DNA of 64,000 nucleotides, from assembly GCF_014192915.1 (NCBI RefSeq), contig NZ_JACHYN010000006.1, forward strand, positions 62,001 to 126,000, written 5' to 3'. Every line of letters begins with the position of its first letter. The stretch's first letter is position 1. Source of the DNA: Azospirillum sp. OGB3 (lineage in GTDB: Bacteria > Pseudomonadota > Alphaproteobacteria > Azospirillales > Azospirillaceae). Shown one piece after another: positions 27,058-37,930 of the stretch. Under the pieces are notes generated by a model. The model did no database searches and was not told the DNA's origin. It saw only the letters and a list, made by a program, of their open reading frames with translations. Both the position numbers and the translations under genes were made by a program.

Positions 27058-27770
27058 AGCGCGACATCACCGAACGGCTGCTGGCCGCCCGCAAGGCCGG
27101 GCGTCCCGTGGCCCTGGTCACCGACCTCGGCACCGGTCTGCAGACTCTCGTCTACGAGGACGCCATCCAGGGCGGCTTCGGGCTGGAGGACGACCTTCTG
27201 GAGGAGGTGCGGGAGCGGCTGCGCCAGGATCGTTCCGGCCTCGTCAGCGATTTGGAGGAGGATGAGGACGGCGTCCAGCTGTTCGTCCAGACCCACAACC
27301 CGCCGCTGCGCCTGCTGGTGGTCGGCGCCGTGCACATCGCCCAGGCGCTGGCCCCACTCGCCGCGCTGACCGGCTACGCCGTCACGGTGATCGACCCGCG
27401 CGGATCCTTCGCCACGGAATCGCGCTTTCCCGGCGTTTCCCTGCACGATTCCTGGCCGGACGAGGCGCTGACGGATTTGAAGATCGACAACCGCACCGCC
27501 GTGGTGACCCTGACCCACGACCCCAAGCTGGACGACCCGGCGCTTCTGGTGGCGCTGCGGTCCCCGGCCTTCTACGTCGGGTCGCTCGGCAGCAAGCGCA
27601 CCCACATCAAGCGGCTGGAGCGGCTGAAGGAGCAGGGCGTGACCGACGCGGAGCTGGCGCGCATCCACGCCCCGGTCGGGCTGGACATCGGCGCCGTGAC
27701 CCCGGCGGAAATCGCCCTGTCGGTCATGGCCCAGATCACCGCCGTGCGGCGCAAGGCCGGCGCGGCCTGA
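27054..27770 (+). CDS. XdhC Rossmann-domain protein
   Basis: A protein of 238 residues. The first ~75 residues resemble a second copy of the XdhC N-terminal fold (RPVALVTDLGTGLQTLVYE) without the GGC motif. The rest is the XdhC Rossmann domain: LLVVGAVHIAQALAPLAALTGYAVTVIDPRGSFATESRFP, then VVTLTHDPKLDDPALLVALRSPAFYVGSLGSKRTH and GLDIGAVTPAEIALSVMAQI. It is expected to bind molybdenum cofactor together with the preceding small protein, for the CoxL-like enzyme. Coupled by an ATGA overlap. Confidence 0.88.
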   Translation: MKRDITERLLAARKAGRPVALVTDLGTGLQTLVYEDAIQGGFGLEDDLLEEVRERLRQDRSGLVSDLEEDEDGVQLFVQTHNPPLRLLVVGAVHIAQALAPLAALTGYAVTVIDPRGSFATESRFPGVSLHDSWPDEALTDLKIDNRTAVVTLTHDPKLDDPALLVALRSPAFYVGSLGSKRTHIKRLERLKEQGVTDAELARIHAPVGLDIGAVTPAEIALSVMAQITAVRRKAGAA

Positions 27771-27785
27771 CAGGAGTTCATCACC

Positions 27786-29396
<1,611 letters not shown>

Positions 29397-29399
29397 GGC

Positions 29400-30113
29400 T
29401 CAGGCCGCCCGTTCGATCACCAGATCCAGCCAGCGGCGGGAGATCGTCCGGGCGACCGCCTTGGCGGCGGGCAGGTGCCGCTCCAGCGCGGCGTCCAGCC
29501 CATCGAGGACGGCCCGGTTGCGCTCCCGCGAATCCACGCCGAACTTCTCCGCCCAGCCACGGACGATCGCGGCGTCGGCCTCCGGGTGGAACTGGAAGGC
29601 GTAGAGGCTGCGGCCGAGCCGGAAGGCCTGACGCATGCAGGCCTCGCTCCAGGCCAGCGGCACGGCGCCCTCGGGAAACTCGAAGGTGTCGTAGTGCCAC
29701 TGCACCATGCGAAGCTCCGGCTCCAGCCCGCCGAGCAGCGGATCGTCCGAAGCGGCATTGAACAGCCGGACCGCCCCCACGCCGATCTCCGCCACCGAAT
29801 GGCGGTAGACGCGGGCCCCGAAGGCGCGGGCGGCCAATTGCGCGCCCAGGCAGATGCCCATCACCGGGCGCTCCTCCGCCGCGAAGGCGCGGATCAGGTC
29901 CATGACCTGTGGAAAATGCGGCCCCTGCGCGTCGTTCCAGGCATCCTGCGGGCCACCGAGGACCAGCAGCCCGTGATAGCTCTCCGGCGTGGCGGGGAGC
30001 GCTTCCCCTTCGTCCGCGGCGACGGTGACCAGCGTCGCGCCGAACTCGGTCAGCGCGTCCCCGACGAGTCCGGCGGGGGCGTTTCGGTTGTTCTGAACGA
30101 CCAGGATGCGCAT
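29400..30113 (-). CDS. Class I glutamine amidotransferase-like protein
   Basis: A 237-residue cytoplasmic protein of the GATase1 (GMP synthase glutaminase-like) type. It has the nucleophile elbow GICLGAQLAARAFGARVYRH with the catalytic Cys (about residue 89), LLVLGGPQDAWND upstream, and the His/Glu pair in YAFQFHPEADAAIV. No synthase domain or partner is adjacent. Such stand-alone proteins act on unknown nitrogen compounds, for example gamma-glutamyl amides. The ATG at 30113 is chosen; earlier in-frame codons are not family-like. It is convergent with the molybdenum operon, 3 bp apart. Confidence 0.82.
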   Translation of the reverse strand: MRILVVQNNRNAPAGLVGDALTEFGATLVTVAADEGEALPATPESYHGLLVLGGPQDAWNDAQGPHFPQVMDLIRAFAAEERPVMGICLGAQLAARAFGARVYRHSVAEIGVGAVRLFNAASDDPLLGGLEPELRMVQWHYDTFEFPEGAVPLAWSEACMRQAFRLGRSLYAFQFHPEADAAIVRGWAEKFGVDSRERNRAVLDGLDAALERHLPAAKAVARTISRRWLDLVIERAA

Positions 30114-30283
30114 CGAGGGGCCACGTCGGTTGAAGCGGATTCCGGCGAGCGGACGCCCCTGTTCTTGATCGGCACCTGTCACAAAATCAAGCGGTGCAAG
30201 GCGGCTATGCGCCGCGCCGCAGGTCGGCGTACAGTGCGATGACGCGAAGGAAGCCTTTCAACTTCCCCAGGGAGACGAGATTG

Positions 30284-31804
30284 ATGCTGACCCGGATTCG
30301 CACGCTGGCGGGGGCCGCTGCCCTTCTTGCCGGCACCTTGCTTTTCCCTGCTCTGTCCGCGGCGCAGAACGGCACAGTGACCTTTCTGCACTTCAACGAC
30401 ATCTACGAGATTTCCCCGGTGAAGGGGCGCGGCGGATTCGCCCCCCTGATGACGGTGCTGAAGACGGAGCGGGAGCGCAGCGCCGGGGCGCTGACCACGG
30501 TCGGTGGCGATTTCCTGTCCCCGTCGCTGCTGTCGGGAACGACGCGTGGCGCGCAGATGCCCGACCTGTTCAACGCCATGGGCGTGGACGTCGTCGGCTT
30601 CGGGAATCACGAGTTCGACTTCGGCACGGAGGTGCTGAAGGCCCGCATCGCCGAATCGAAATTCCCCTGGGTCGGCACCAACGTCGCCGGGCCGGATGGC
30701 CAGCCGCTCCCCGGTTCGGTCGCCACCTGGACGAAGACGGTCGGCGACGTCAAGGTCGGCTTCCTCGGCGTCCTGACCCCGGAGACCGCGCATCTGTCCA
30801 GCGGCGGGGCGGAGGCAACCTTCACCAACGTGCAGGCCGCCGCGGCCCTGGCGGTGAAGGCGCTGCGCGACGCGGGGGCGAACGTCGTCGTGGCGCTGAC
30901 CCACCAGACCATCACGGAGGACCGCGATCTGGCCGTCAAGGTCAAGGGCATCGACCTCGTGCTGGGCGGCCACGACCACGACCCGATCAGCTTCTACGAA
31001 GGATCGACCCTGATCCTGAAGGCGGGGGCGGACGGCCATTATCTCGGCGTCATTGATCTGGCGGTCAGCACCAAAGCGACCGAAAAAGGGCCGGCGACCA
31101 CCGTCGCTCCCGGCGGCTGGCGTTTCGTCACCACCGCCGGGGTGGCTCCGGACGCCGAGGTCGGGGCGCTGGTCAAGCGCTACACCGACCAGCTCGACGC
31201 CACGCTGGCCGGGGTGATCGGGCGGACGGAAACCGACCTGGACAGCCGCAAGGACGTCGTCCGCTCGCAGGAAACGACGATGGGCAACCTGATCGCCGAC
31301 GCACTTCGCGACGGGCTCAAGGCCGACATCGCCATCACCAACGGCGGCGGCATCCGCGCCGACACGCTGCACCCGGCGGGCAGTTCGCTGACCCGCAAGG
31401 ACATCTTCGCGGAGATGCCCTTCGGCAACGTCGCCGTGCTGACGCTGCTGTCCGGAGCCGACATTCTGGCCGCGCTGGAGCATGGCGTGTCGAAGGTGGA
31501 GGACAAGGCCGGGCGCTTCCCGCAGGTGTCGGGCCTGTCCTTCACCTACGATCCGAAGCTGCCGTCGGGTACCCGCGTGACCGGCGTGACGGTGGGCGGC
31601 CAGCCGCTCGACCCCGCCAGAACCTACCGCGTGGCGACCAACGACTACATGCTGAAGGGTGGCGACGGCTACGCCGCGCTGACCCGCGGTCGGACGGTGG
31701 TGGACGCCTCCGGCGCCGTGCTGATGGCGACGATGGTGATGGATTACGTGGAAGCGAAGAAGACCGTCGCTCCGAAGGTCGAAGGCCGCATCGTCGCGAG
31801 GTAA
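30284..31804 (+). CDS. Secreted bifunctional metallophosphatase/5'-nucleotidase
   Basis: A periplasmic or secreted enzyme of 506 residues with a signal peptide (MLTRIRTLAGAAALLAGTLLFPALSAAQ). The N-terminal metallophosphoesterase domain has VTFLHFNDIYE, GNHEFDFG, and LGGHDHDPI. The C-terminal 5'-nucleotidase domain has TNGGGIRADTL and NDYMLKGGDGYAAL, which stacks the base. It would hydrolyse nucleotides outside the cytoplasm for phosphate and nucleoside salvage. The ATG at 30284 follows a GGGAG site and starts the signal peptide; the upstream open frame is discarded. Confidence 0.88.
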   Translation: MLTRIRTLAGAAALLAGTLLFPALSAAQNGTVTFLHFNDIYEISPVKGRGGFAPLMTVLKTERERSAGALTTVGGDFLSPSLLSGTTRGAQMPDLFNAMGVDVVGFGNHEFDFGTEVLKARIAESKFPWVGTNVAGPDGQPLPGSVATWTKTVGDVKVGFLGVLTPETAHLSSGGAEATFTNVQAAAALAVKALRDAGANVVVALTHQTITEDRDLAVKVKGIDLVLGGHDHDPISFYEGSTLILKAGADGHYLGVIDLAVSTKATEKGPATTVAPGGWRFVTTAGVAPDAEVGALVKRYTDQLDATLAGVIGRTETDLDSRKDVVRSQETTMGNLIADALRDGLKADIAITNGGGIRADTLHPAGSSLTRKDIFAEMPFGNVAVLTLLSGADILAALEHGVSKVEDKAGRFPQVSGLSFTYDPKLPSGTRVTGVTVGGQPLDPARTYRVATNDYMLKGGDGYAALTRGRTVVDASGAVLMATMVMDYVEAKKTVAPKVEGRIVAR

Positions 31805-31817
31805 CCGCAGCGCGCGC

Positions 31818-31853
31818 AAAAAAGAACGCCCCTGGACCGGTCGGTCCGGGGGC
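31818..31853 (-). terminator. Rho-independent terminator of the phasin gene
   Basis: On the minus strand an 11-bp stem (arms 31843-31853 and 31828-31838, one G-U pair, 4-nt loop) is followed by GUUCUUUUUU (31818-31827). It lies 30 bp after the phasin stop codon and 13 bp from the end of the convergent nucleotidase gene. Confidence 0.85.
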
Positions 31854-31883
31854 GCAAGGCCAGGATGGATCGTTGGTGAAGCG

Positions 31884-32450
31884 TCAGGCGCTGCGACGGG
31901 CGTGGCGCGCGGCCCCTTCGGCCCGCGCGTTCAGCCGCCGCACCGCGTCGTTCGCGGTTTTCGCCGACAGCTCCGAAATCTTGACGCTGCGGTTCAGCAG
32001 AAGTTCCATCTCGTCTTTGACCATGCTGCTCTGCGCGGCGTAGAGGTCCTGGACCGACCGGCTACGCATCATCGCGTTGACGCCTTCGGCGTTGCGGGCC
32101 ATCGCTTCCTGGGCGAAGCCCATCCATTCGCGCATGATGGACTGCATCCCGTCCATCAGCACGGACCCGCACTGCGTCATGACGTCCATGTTCTCGCGGG
32201 CCTGCTGGGCGACCTCGCCCTGGGCCTCCGCGGACAGGCCCATCATGCGGTTGAGTTGATCGGTGGTCTGGCCGGCAACCTGTCCGGCAACCTGGGTCGC
32301 CTTTCCCATCATGTCGCTGGCCGTGTCGGCACCGCGCTGGGTCGCCTCCGCGGCGGTTTCCGCCATGCGGCGGGTGGTGTCCTCGGCAACATTCCGGCCT
32401 TTGGCGGCGGTGTCGCGCGCGATGGTCTGCGCGTCCTTCTCTGAAGCCAT
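31884..32450 (-). CDS. Phasin family protein
   Basis: A 188-residue amphipathic helical protein. The N-terminal part is rich in Ala, Thr and Asp/Arg (MASEKDAQTIARDTAAKGRNVAEDTT). The phasin domain (about residues 70-165) includes VAQQARENMDVMTQCGSVLMDGMQSIMREWMGFAQEAMARN, and the C-terminus is Arg/Ala-rich. Phasins coat polyhydroxyalkanoate granules in the cytoplasm. No PHA synthesis gene lies nearby, so the phasin could also be of the stress/chaperone-like type. The ATG at 32450 after AGGAG is chosen over the longer frame. Confidence 0.83.
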   Translation of the reverse strand: MASEKDAQTIARDTAAKGRNVAEDTTRRMAETAAEATQRGADTASDMMGKATQVAGQVAGQTTDQLNRMMGLSAEAQGEVAQQARENMDVMTQCGSVLMDGMQSIMREWMGFAQEAMARNAEGVNAMMRSRSVQDLYAAQSSMVKDEMELLLNRSVKISELSAKTANDAVRRLNARAEGAARHARRSA

Positions 32451-32815
32451 CTGCCTTGCTCCTGGTTTCGTTCCGTCCGAATCGGACGCTCCCCCCATTT
32501 TCTTAGGTGCCGCGATTTTTTGTGCAGTGCGACACAAGCATCCATATACCATGGTGGCGAAGAATAGTTCCACAACTCTAAAAACTAACCTTACCTACTT
32601 TTTTGCGGATACGGAGAAGTCTCAACCAGGATTTATTGCATAGAATTTTGCGTCAAATTTCTTGCAGAGTTTTAATCGATCCAAAGAAAATCGCTAGGCA
32701 GCGCTGTAAGCGAGATGCGGATGGCCCGAGCAGTCCCCAAATTCTGGGGCAAGCAAACCTGAGCCGGTGCGCTGCCCGTCCTGGTCCGACACCGGCCCAC
32801 CCGCGGAGGATGCCC
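32451..32815. promoter_or_regulatory. AT-rich divergent promoter region between phasin and ald
   Basis: The 365 bp hold no gene. The middle (32515-32700) is AT-rich relative to the rest of the window. It contains several TTGC repeats and a sigma70-like promoter facing ald. The minus-strand side has a TATA-like tract near 32550 that could serve the phasin gene, but I cannot place elements with confidence. Confidence 0.5.
32648..32676 (+). promoter_or_regulatory. Predicted sigma70-type promoter for ald
   Basis: TTGCGT (32648-32653), a 17-bp spacer, and TTTAAT (32671-32676, five of six matches to TATAAT) form a good -35/-10 pair. The start would lie near 32683, giving a leader of about 130 nt. 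TTGC elements at 32635, 32648 and 32662 may be regulator half-sites. Confidence 0.5.
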
Positions 32816-33934
32816 ATGCTCATCGGCGTGCCGACGGAAATCAAAAACCATGAATACCGCGTCGGTCTGACACCGGCCTCGGTCCGTGAACTGACGCATC
32901 ACGGGCACAGCGTGCTGGTGCAGGCGGAGGCCGGCGCCGCCATCGGGCTGGACGACGAGCATTACGAAGCGGCCGGAGCGGAGATTGTGCCAGACGCCGC
33001 AACCATCTTCGCCCGTGCGGACATGGTCGTGAAGGTGAAGGAGCCCCAGCCGCAGGAATGCGCGATGCTGCGCCGGGGGCAGATCCTGTTCACCTATCTG
33101 CACCTCGCCCCCGATCCCAAGCAGACGAAGCTCCTGCAGGACTCAGGCGCCGTCGCCATCGCCTATGAAACGGTGACCGATTCCCGCGGCGGCCTGCCGC
33201 TCCTGGCGCCGATGAGCGAGGTGGCCGGCCGCATGTCGGTGCAGGCCGGCGCCCATTGCCTGGAGAAGGCGCAGGGCGGGCGTGGCGTCCTGCTCGGCGG
33301 CGTGCCCGGCGTTCCGGCGGCGAAGGTCGTCGTGCTGGGCGGCGGCGTGGTCGGCACCAACGCCGCCCGCATGGCCATGGGTCTGGAGGCGAAGGTGGTC
33401 GTCATCGACAAGTCCCTGCCCCGCCTGAAGGAGCTGGACCTGCAATTCGGCGCCAAGCTGCAGACGCTTTATTCGACCGTCGACACGATCGAGGAGCATG
33501 TGCTCGACGCCGACCTTGTCATCGGTGCGGTCCTCGTGCCGGGGGCCGAGGCGCCGAAGCTGGTGACCAGGGCGATGGTGGAGCGGATGCGGCGGGGTGC
33601 CGTGGTGGTTGACGTCGCCATCGACCAGGGCGGCTGCTTCGAGACCTCGCACCCCACCACCCACGCCGAGCCGACCTATCGGGTGGACGGGGTGGTCCAT
33701 TACTGCGTCGCCAACATGCCGGGGGCGGTCGCGCGCACCTCGACCTTCGCGTTGAACAACGCCACCCTGCCGTTCACGCTGGCGCTCGCCGACCAGGGCT
33801 ACCGCGCGGCTCTGGCCCGCGACCCGCATCTGCGGGCCGGGCTGAACATCCACGCCGGAGCGGTCACCTGCAAGGCGGTCGCCGACGCCCAGGGGCTGGA
33901 TTACCAGCCGGCGGAGGAAGCCCTGCGGCTCTAG
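32816..33934 (+). CDS. ald: Alanine dehydrogenase
   Basis: A 372-residue NAD-dependent enzyme for reversible oxidative deamination of L-alanine to pyruvate. Family segments are [20 protein letters not shown], the NAD-binding [27 protein letters not shown] (about residues 170-196), [11 protein letters not shown] and [21 protein letters not shown]. The length matches the usual 370-372. ATG 32816 has GGAGG at 6 nt and is preferred to the ATG at 32810, which overlaps the ribosome binding site. It is probably monocistronic from the promoter near 32650. Confidence 0.93.
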   Translation: MLIGVPTEIKNHEYRVGLTPASVRELTHHGHSVLVQAEAGAAIGLDDEHYEAAGAEIVPDAATIFARADMVVKVKEPQPQECAMLRRGQILFTYLHLAPDPKQTKLLQDSGAVAIAYETVTDSRGGLPLLAPMSEVAGRMSVQAGAHCLEKAQGGRGVLLGGVPGVPAAKVVVLGGGVVGTNAARMAMGLEAKVVVIDKSLPRLKELDLQFGAKLQTLYSTVDTIEEHVLDADLVIGAVLVPGAEAPKLVTRAMVERMRRGAVVVDVAIDQGGCFETSHPTTHAEPTYRVDGVVHYCVANMPGAVARTSTFALNNATLPFTLALADQGYRAALARDPHLRAGLNIHAGAVTCKAVADAQGLDYQPAEEALRL

Positions 33935-33985
33935 CATCGCGTCCCGGAGGGTGGCGACGCCATTGCCCCCTCCGGGGACCGGTGC

Positions 33986-34663
33986 TCAGGCCGACCGGAT
34001 CCGCGAGAAGCGGAAATCGCAGTGGCTGGCGCCGCCGGCCAGGGTTTGCGTTCTTTCCAGATGGATGCCGCGTGTCGCGTAGGCGTCGAAATCGAGACCG
34101 CAGATGTTCGGCAGAATGTCGTTGTCGCCATGGCGGGCCGCGAATTTGCAGAAACCGCAGGCTTTGTAGTTGATGCCGAACTCGAAACGTTCTCCTGGAC
34201 CCGGCTCGACGAAGTCGTAGACGAAATCCTCGGGAAACTGCTCCTGGCGGCTTTTCGCCGCCTGCTCGCGCAGAAACGCCTGATTCTCTGGTGACATGAA
34301 TTGACGCCCCGAGGCGAGACGCTCCGCTTCGGGAACGGTGAGCAATTGGGCCTTGTAGGTGTCCCGCTCGATGTCGCCGATCACGGACAGCGGCACGCCG
34401 TGCCGTCGCAGCACCCGGCTGATCGCCATGAAGCCAAGGAGACGCATGAAGAAGTCGCTCATGCGACTGTCCGCGCCCCCGACATAGGGCATTTGCGTGA
34501 GCACGATGGCGAACTCGTCCATCACCTCCCGCTTGATCCCTTCGATGTCGGATGGGTGGACATGTTCGCCCAACAGCCCTTCGGCAAGGTCCAGGCGCTG
34601 GCGCATGGCCGCCTCCATCGTACCGCGATGCTCCTCGTAGAAGGGATGGATGGTTCCGGCCAT
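33986..34663 (-). CDS. L-2-amino-thiazoline-4-carboxylic acid hydrolase family protein
   Basis: A 225-residue protein whose C-terminal part ([55 protein letters not shown]) fits the ATC-hydrolase family, which opens 2-amino-thiazoline-4-carboxylate to S-carbamoyl-L-cysteine in the conversion of this heterocycle to cysteine. The conserved Cys residues in CGFC, ICG and HCDF are visible. It follows livM by 45 bp on the same strand and is the last gene of the liv-type operon, so the transporter may import its substrate. Substrate assignment is family-level. Confidence 0.72.
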   Translation of the reverse strand: MAGTIHPFYEEHRGTMEAAMRQRLDLAEGLLGEHVHPSDIEGIKREVMDEFAIVLTQMPYVGGADSRMSDFFMRLLGFMAISRVLRRHGVPLSVIGDIERDTYKAQLLTVPEAERLASGRQFMSPENQAFLREQAAKSRQEQFPEDFVYDFVEPGPGERFEFGINYKACGFCKFAARHGDNDILPNICGLDFDAYATRGIHLERTQTLAGGASHCDFRFSRIRSA

Positions 34664-34708
34664 GCGGTATCTCCCACAGTCAATGGTGACCGGTCGGGCG
34701 CGACCGGC

Positions 34709-35686
34709 TCACGGGCGCTTGCCGCCCAACCGGGCGGCGATCTCCCCGACGATGCCGCGGCGGAACAGCAGCACGCAGGCGACGAAGATGACGCCGATCA
34801 CCACCGGCACCGGCAGGTTGCTCGCCGCCAGATAATTCTCCAGCGTCACCACCAGCGCCGCCCCGACCACCGGCCCGAACAGCGTCCCGATGCCGCCGAG
34901 CAGGGTCATCAGAACCACCGCGCCGGACATCTGCCACTGCACATCGGTCAGGGTGGCGAGTTGGAAGACGATGGCCTTGGTGCCTCCGGCCAGCCCTGCC
35001 AGGGCCGCGGACAGGACGAAGGCCATCAGCTTGTAATGGTCGGTGCGGTAGCCGAGCGAGATGGCGCGCGGCTCGTTCTCACGGATCGCCTTCAGCACCT
35101 GACCAAAGGGCGAGTGCACGGTGCGCCAGATCACCACGAAGCCGAACAGGAAGACCGCCAGCACCGTGTAATACATCGCCATCGGCTGGCTGAGGTCGAT
35201 CAGCCCGAACAGATGGCCGCGCGGCACCGCCTGGATGCCGTCCTCGCCACCGGTGAACTTGAGCTGGAGCGCCATGAAGAAGACCATCTGCGACAGCGCC
35301 AGCGTGATCATGGCGAAGTAGATGCCCTGCCGCCGGATCGCCAGCGCCCCGAAGGCCAGCCCGAGCGTCGCGGAAAAGGCGGTGCCCAGCAGGATGCCGA
35401 GTTCCGGCGGCAGCCCCCAGACCTTCACCGTGTGGGCGGTGATGTAGGCCGCTCCGCCGAAGAAGGCGGCGTGGCCGAAGCTCAGGAGACCGGCGAAGCC
35501 GATCAGCAGGTTGAAGGCGCAGGCGAACAGCGCGAAGCACAGCACCTTCATCACGAAGACGGGGTACAGCACGTAGGGCGCGGCGACCAGCACCAGCAGC
35601 AGCACGGCGAGCGCCAGAAGACCCGGCATGGCCGGTCGGGCGGGAGCCGCGGTGTCGCGGCGGACGGCTTGGATCTCGGTCGCCAT
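34709..35686 (-). CDS. livM: Branched-chain amino acid-type ABC transporter, permease LivM
   Basis: A 325-residue permease with about nine helices. It has the LivM hallmarks LLIGFAGLLSFGHAAFFGGAAYITAHTVKVWG and IRENEPRAISLGYRTDHYKLMAFVLSAALAGLAGG, then a VVLMTLLGGIGTLFGPVVGAALV loop. It forms the translocation pore with LivH. Its start is 3 bp past the livH stop, so the two are probably coupled. The substrate class is a branched-chain amino acid or another hydrophobic or amide compound. Confidence 0.92.
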   Translation of the reverse strand: MATEIQAVRRDTAAPARPAMPGLLALAVLLLVLVAAPYVLYPVFVMKVLCFALFACAFNLLIGFAGLLSFGHAAFFGGAAYITAHTVKVWGLPPELGILLGTAFSATLGLAFGALAIRRQGIYFAMITLALSQMVFFMALQLKFTGGEDGIQAVPRGHLFGLIDLSQPMAMYYTVLAVFLFGFVVIWRTVHSPFGQVLKAIRENEPRAISLGYRTDHYKLMAFVLSAALAGLAGGTKAIVFQLATLTDVQWQMSGAVVLMTLLGGIGTLFGPVVGAALVVTLENYLAASNLPVPVVIGVIFVACVLLFRRGIVGEIAARLGGKRP

Positions 35687-35689
35687 GGG

Positions 35690-36577
35690 TCACCTCTCCC
35701 GCCCGAACAGGCCGGCGGGCTTGATCAGCAGCACCACGGCCATGATGACGAAGACGACGATGTTGGACGCTTCCGGATAGAACACCTTCGTCAGACCTTC
35801 CAACAGCCCCAGGCCGTATCCGGTCAGCACCGCCCCCAGGATCGACCCCATGCCGCCGATCACCACCACGGCGAAGACGACGATGATCAGGTTGGAGCCC
35901 ATCAGCGGCGACACCTGGTAGATCGGGGCGGCCAGCACCCCGGCCAGCCCGGCCAGAGCGACGCCGAAGCCATAGGTCGCGGTGATCATCAGCGGCACGT
36001 TGATGCCAAAAGCCTGGACCAGCACCGGATTCTCGGTGGCGGCGCGCAGGTAGGCGCCGAGCTTCGTCCGCTCGATGGCGTACCAGGTGGCGAGGCAGAC
36101 GACCAGCGAGGCGACGACGACCCAGCCCCGGTAATTGGGCAGGAACATGAAGCCGAGATTTTGCCCGCCGCGCAGCAGGTCGGGAATGGGATAGGGCTGG
36201 CCCGACACGCCGTAGAAATGGCGGAACGCCCCCTCCACGATCAGCGCGAGGCCGAAGGTCAGCAGCAGCCCGTAGAGATGGTCGAGCTTGTAGAGGCGGC
36301 TGAGCAGCGTCTTTTCCAGCACCACGCCGAAAGCGCCGACGACCAGAGGCGCCAGCAGCAGGGCCCACCAATAGCCGATCCCCGCCATGGTCAGCAGCAG
36401 CCACGCCACGAAGGCCCCCAGCATGTAGAGCGCGCCGTGGGCGAAGTTGATGACGTTGAGCATGCCGAAGATCACCGCCAGCCCGAGGCTGAGCAGCGCG
36501 TAGAAGGACCCGTTGATCAGCCCCAGCAGAAGCTGCCCGAACAGCGCCTGGGGCGGGATGCCGAAAATGGTGGACAT
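35690..36577 (-). CDS. livH: Branched-chain amino acid-type ABC transporter, permease LivH
   Basis: A 295-residue inner-membrane permease. Typical segments are GLINGSFYALLSLGLAVIFGMLNVINFAHGALYMLGAFVAWLL at the N-terminus and VFAVVVIGGMGSILGAVLTGYGLGLLEGLTKVFYPEASNIVVFVIMAVVLLIKPAGLFGRE at the C-terminus. It is the partner of LivM. The ATG at 36577 is used; the open frame upstream lies in the 95-bp gap after livK and has no family match. Confidence 0.92.
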   Translation of the reverse strand: MSTIFGIPPQALFGQLLLGLINGSFYALLSLGLAVIFGMLNVINFAHGALYMLGAFVAWLLLTMAGIGYWWALLLAPLVVGAFGVVLEKTLLSRLYKLDHLYGLLLTFGLALIVEGAFRHFYGVSGQPYPIPDLLRGGQNLGFMFLPNYRGWVVVASLVVCLATWYAIERTKLGAYLRAATENPVLVQAFGINVPLMITATYGFGVALAGLAGVLAAPIYQVSPLMGSNLIIVVFAVVVIGGMGSILGAVLTGYGLGLLEGLTKVFYPEASNIVVFVIMAVVLLIKPAGLFGRER

Positions 36578-36614
36578 GGTGGTTCGCCTCCGGCCGTTCT
36601 GCGCGGCGGGTGAT

Positions 36615-36664
36615 CGCCCCGGCACCCAGCCCCGCGCGGTGGCGGGAAACCGGTCGCCGGGGCG
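36615..36664 (-). repeat. Intra-operon hairpin between livK and livH
   Basis: The inverted repeat CGCCCCGGC (36615-36623) / GCCGGGGCG (36656-36664) can extend by ACC/GGT with one bulge. It lies in the 95-bp gap between the binding-protein gene and the permease genes. It lacks a U-tract. It may stabilise or attenuate the mRNA so that the binding protein is made in excess. Confidence 0.45.
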
Positions 36665-36672
36665 GGCGGGAA

Positions 36673-37887
36673 TCAGCCCGGCAGCTTGCAGCCGCTTTCC
36701 GCCATGGTGGCGAAGGCCTCGTCGCCGGGGATGGTGCGGATGATCTCGTAATAATCCCACGGCCCCTTGGACTCGCTGGGCTTCTTCACGCGGGCCAGAT
36801 ACATGTCGTGGACCATGCGCCCGTTCGGCAGGATCTTGCCGTTCTTGGCGAACATGTCGTTGACCGGCATTTCCTTCATCTTGGCGGCGACGGTCGGCCC
36901 ATCGTCGGTCCCGGCCGCCTCGATGGCCTTCAGATAATGCTTCACCGAGGAGTAGCTGCCGGCCTGCACCATGGTCGGCATCTTGCCGGTCTTCGCCTTG
37001 TACTTCTCCGACCAGGCGCGCTTCTCGTCGTCCATGTCCCAGTAGAAGCCGGTGGTCAGGACGAGATCCTGGGCGACCTGGAGCCCCAGCGCGTGCACGT
37101 CCGACAGGAAGATCAGCAGCCCGGCCAGCTTCTGCTGCCCGCTCTGCGTCAGGCCGAACTCAGACGCCTGCTTGATCGAGGTGATGGTGTCGCCGCCGGC
37201 GTTGGCGAGGCCGATGACCTGGGCGCCCGACGACTGCGCCTGCAGCAGGAAGGAGGAGAAGTCCGCCGTGTTCAGCGGCGCGCGCACCGCGCCGACGACC
37301 GTGCCGCCGGCCTTCTTCACCTGCGCCGCCGTGTCGGTTTCGAGTTGGTGGCCGAAGGCGTAGTCGGCGGTCAGGAAGAACCAGCTCTTTCCGCCCTCCT
37401 TCACGATGGCCTGACCGGTGCCGACGGCCAGCGCGCGGGTGTCGTAGGCCCAGTGGAAGCCGGTGGGCGAGCAGGCGTCGCCGGTCAGGCGCGAGGTCGC
37501 AGGCCCCTGCATCAGGAAGATCGTCTTCTTCTCGCGCGTCACCTCCTGCACCGCCAGGGCGACGCCGGAGTTCGGCACGTCGACGATGACGTCCACCCCG
37601 TCGCGGTCGATCCATTCACGGGAGAGGTTGGAGCCGATGTCCGGCTTGTTCTGGTGGTCGGCCGAAACCACCTCGATGGGCTTGCCGAGAATCTTGCCGC
37701 CCACCTCCTCGACCGCCATGCGGACGGCGACCGCCGAGCCCTCGCCGCCCAAATCGGCGTAGAGGCCGGAGCGGTCGTTGAGGACGCCGATCTTCACGAC
37801 GTCGCCGGAGATCTTGCCCTGCTGGGCCTGCGCAGAACCGACGGCCAGCGCGGCAAGCGCCGCCCCGGCAAGCAGACGTGCAATCAT
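36673..37887 (-). CDS. livK: ABC transporter substrate-binding protein (LivK/Leu-Ile-Val-like)
   Basis: A periplasmic protein of 404 residues with a signal peptide (MIARLLAGAALAALAVGSAQAQ). The type I fold is recognised by VVKIGVLNDRSGLYADLGGEGSAVAVRMAVEEVGGKILGKPIEVVSADHQNKPD and by the LMQGPATSRLTGDACSPTGFHWAYDTRALA region. The group is often annotated as a branched-chain amino acid binding protein, but many members bind urea, amides or aromatic compounds. The ATG at 37887 gives the clean signal peptide. It is located third in the operon. Confidence 0.9.
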   Translation of the reverse strand: MIARLLAGAALAALAVGSAQAQQGKISGDVVKIGVLNDRSGLYADLGGEGSAVAVRMAVEEVGGKILGKPIEVVSADHQNKPDIGSNLSREWIDRDGVDVIVDVPNSGVALAVQEVTREKKTIFLMQGPATSRLTGDACSPTGFHWAYDTRALAVGTGQAIVKEGGKSWFFLTADYAFGHQLETDTAAQVKKAGGTVVGAVRAPLNTADFSSFLLQAQSSGAQVIGLANAGGDTITSIKQASEFGLTQSGQQKLAGLLIFLSDVHALGLQVAQDLVLTTGFYWDMDDEKRAWSEKYKAKTGKMPTMVQAGSYSSVKHYLKAIEAAGTDDGPTVAAKMKEMPVNDMFAKNGKILPNGRMVHDMYLARVKKPSESKGPWDYYEIIRTIPGDEAFATMAESGCKLPG

Positions 37888-37930
37888 TCCATTCCTCCCG
37901 GTTCGAATTCGAACGTTTCTGCTTGTTGAT

